This document shows positions 5,679 to 5,783 of a stretch of 5,783 bases of DNA, piece after piece. The stretch's first letter is position 1, and each line of letters starts with the position of its first letter. Below the pieces are notes generated by a model. The model was not told the origin of the DNA, did no database searches, and saw only the letters and a program-made list of their open reading frames with translations. Made by a program: the position numbers and the translations under genes. Source of the stretch: Methylotenera sp. UBA6020 (GTDB lineage: Bacteria; Pseudomonadota; Gammaproteobacteria; Burkholderiales; Methylophilaceae); the NCBI GenBank assembly GCA_002429455.1, contig DIZU01000036.1, positions 8,873-14,655 of the forward strand, given 5' to 3'.

Positions 5679-5783
5679 ATGCAAGCTTTAGCAGATTTTA
5701 GGGGCGTAAATGTCCCGCTGGTGGCTGGTATTACGGGCTTTAACGCATTAAATGTTTTGCTAAAACTACTTGACTTATGCACA
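5679..5783 (+). CDS. Possible start of an unidentified gene, cut by the window end
   Basis: From the ATG at 5679 a plus-strand frame stays open for 35 codons to the last base, beginning MQALADFRGVNVPLVAGITG and continuing with a hydrophobic, Leu-rich run that could be a membrane helix or a buried core. Its composition looks like protein, with many G-starting codons and Ala/Val/Leu/Gly. No clear Shine-Dalgarno precedes the ATG. The same frame is open back to a stop at 5625 and also reads plausibly there (ATPKLELPVI), so the true start may lie further up or the gene may have lost its beginning. A minus-strand frame over the same bases (5782 to a stop at 5624) is also open, so strand is not settled. 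I do not recognise the product. Confidence 0.35.
   Translation, partial: MQALADFRGVNVPLVAGITGFNALNVLLKLLDLCT

Noticed and set aside
5624..5782. Minus-strand frame open from the right edge to a TAG at 5624
   Set aside because: It is rich in Ser/Lys/Thr and reads like the shadow of the plus-strand frame. It is not fully excluded, since its stop lies in the hairpin loop as if before a terminator.
1..5783. CRISPR array, tRNA or rRNA gene, insertion sequence, phage attachment site
   Set aside because: I found no regularly spaced repeats, cloverleaf, transposase frame or paired terminal inverted repeats on reading both strands by eye.

Overview
The window is a piece of an AT-leaning bacterial chromosome, most likely from a Gram-negative proteobacterium. 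It has tightly packed operons, a 4-base ATGA overlap, stop codons that run into Shine-Dalgarno sites, and split egtB/egtD genes next to a proteobacterial-type cystathionine beta-lyase. A methylotrophic betaproteobacterium of the Methylophilaceae type is a guess from gene content only; nothing in the window fixes the taxon.

Left part (1-1363, all minus strand). A three-gene operon reads leftwards. It starts with a 93-residue protein that is almost only a DnaJ J-domain (TTG start). Next is a 164-residue acidic-tailed protein joined to it by an ATGA stop/start overlap. Last is an alpha-helical protein of at least 186 residues that runs off the left edge. I do not recognise the second and third proteins. 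The layout suggests a dedicated small co-chaperone serving its operon partners.

Intergenic part (1364-1736). No gene was found. It holds several hairpins, one followed by six T on the plus strand although no plus-strand gene precedes it, and a good sigma70-like promoter (TTGACA, 17 bases, TTTAGT) for the next operon.

Centre (1737-3208, plus strand). A MetC-like PLP-dependent C-S lyase is followed after 23 bases by a small DUF427 protein.

Right part (3241-5471, minus strand). egtB and egtD form an operon that converges on metC-DUF427, with a small shared hairpin between them. EgtD trimethylates histidine to hercynine. EgtB is the iron sulfoxide synthase that joins hercynine to a cysteine-type thiol. 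The final step of ergothioneine synthesis needs a PLP C-S lyase. No class-V EgtE is present here, so the converging MetC-like lyase is a reasonable candidate for that step, though ordinary methionine synthesis is the default reading. EgtD carries a Cys where a Ser is expected in the substrate pocket and has a 12-bp repeat in its N-terminus.

Right edge (5472-5783). An AT-rich upstream region of egtB holds a terminator-like hairpin, followed by a possible plus-strand gene cut by the window end.
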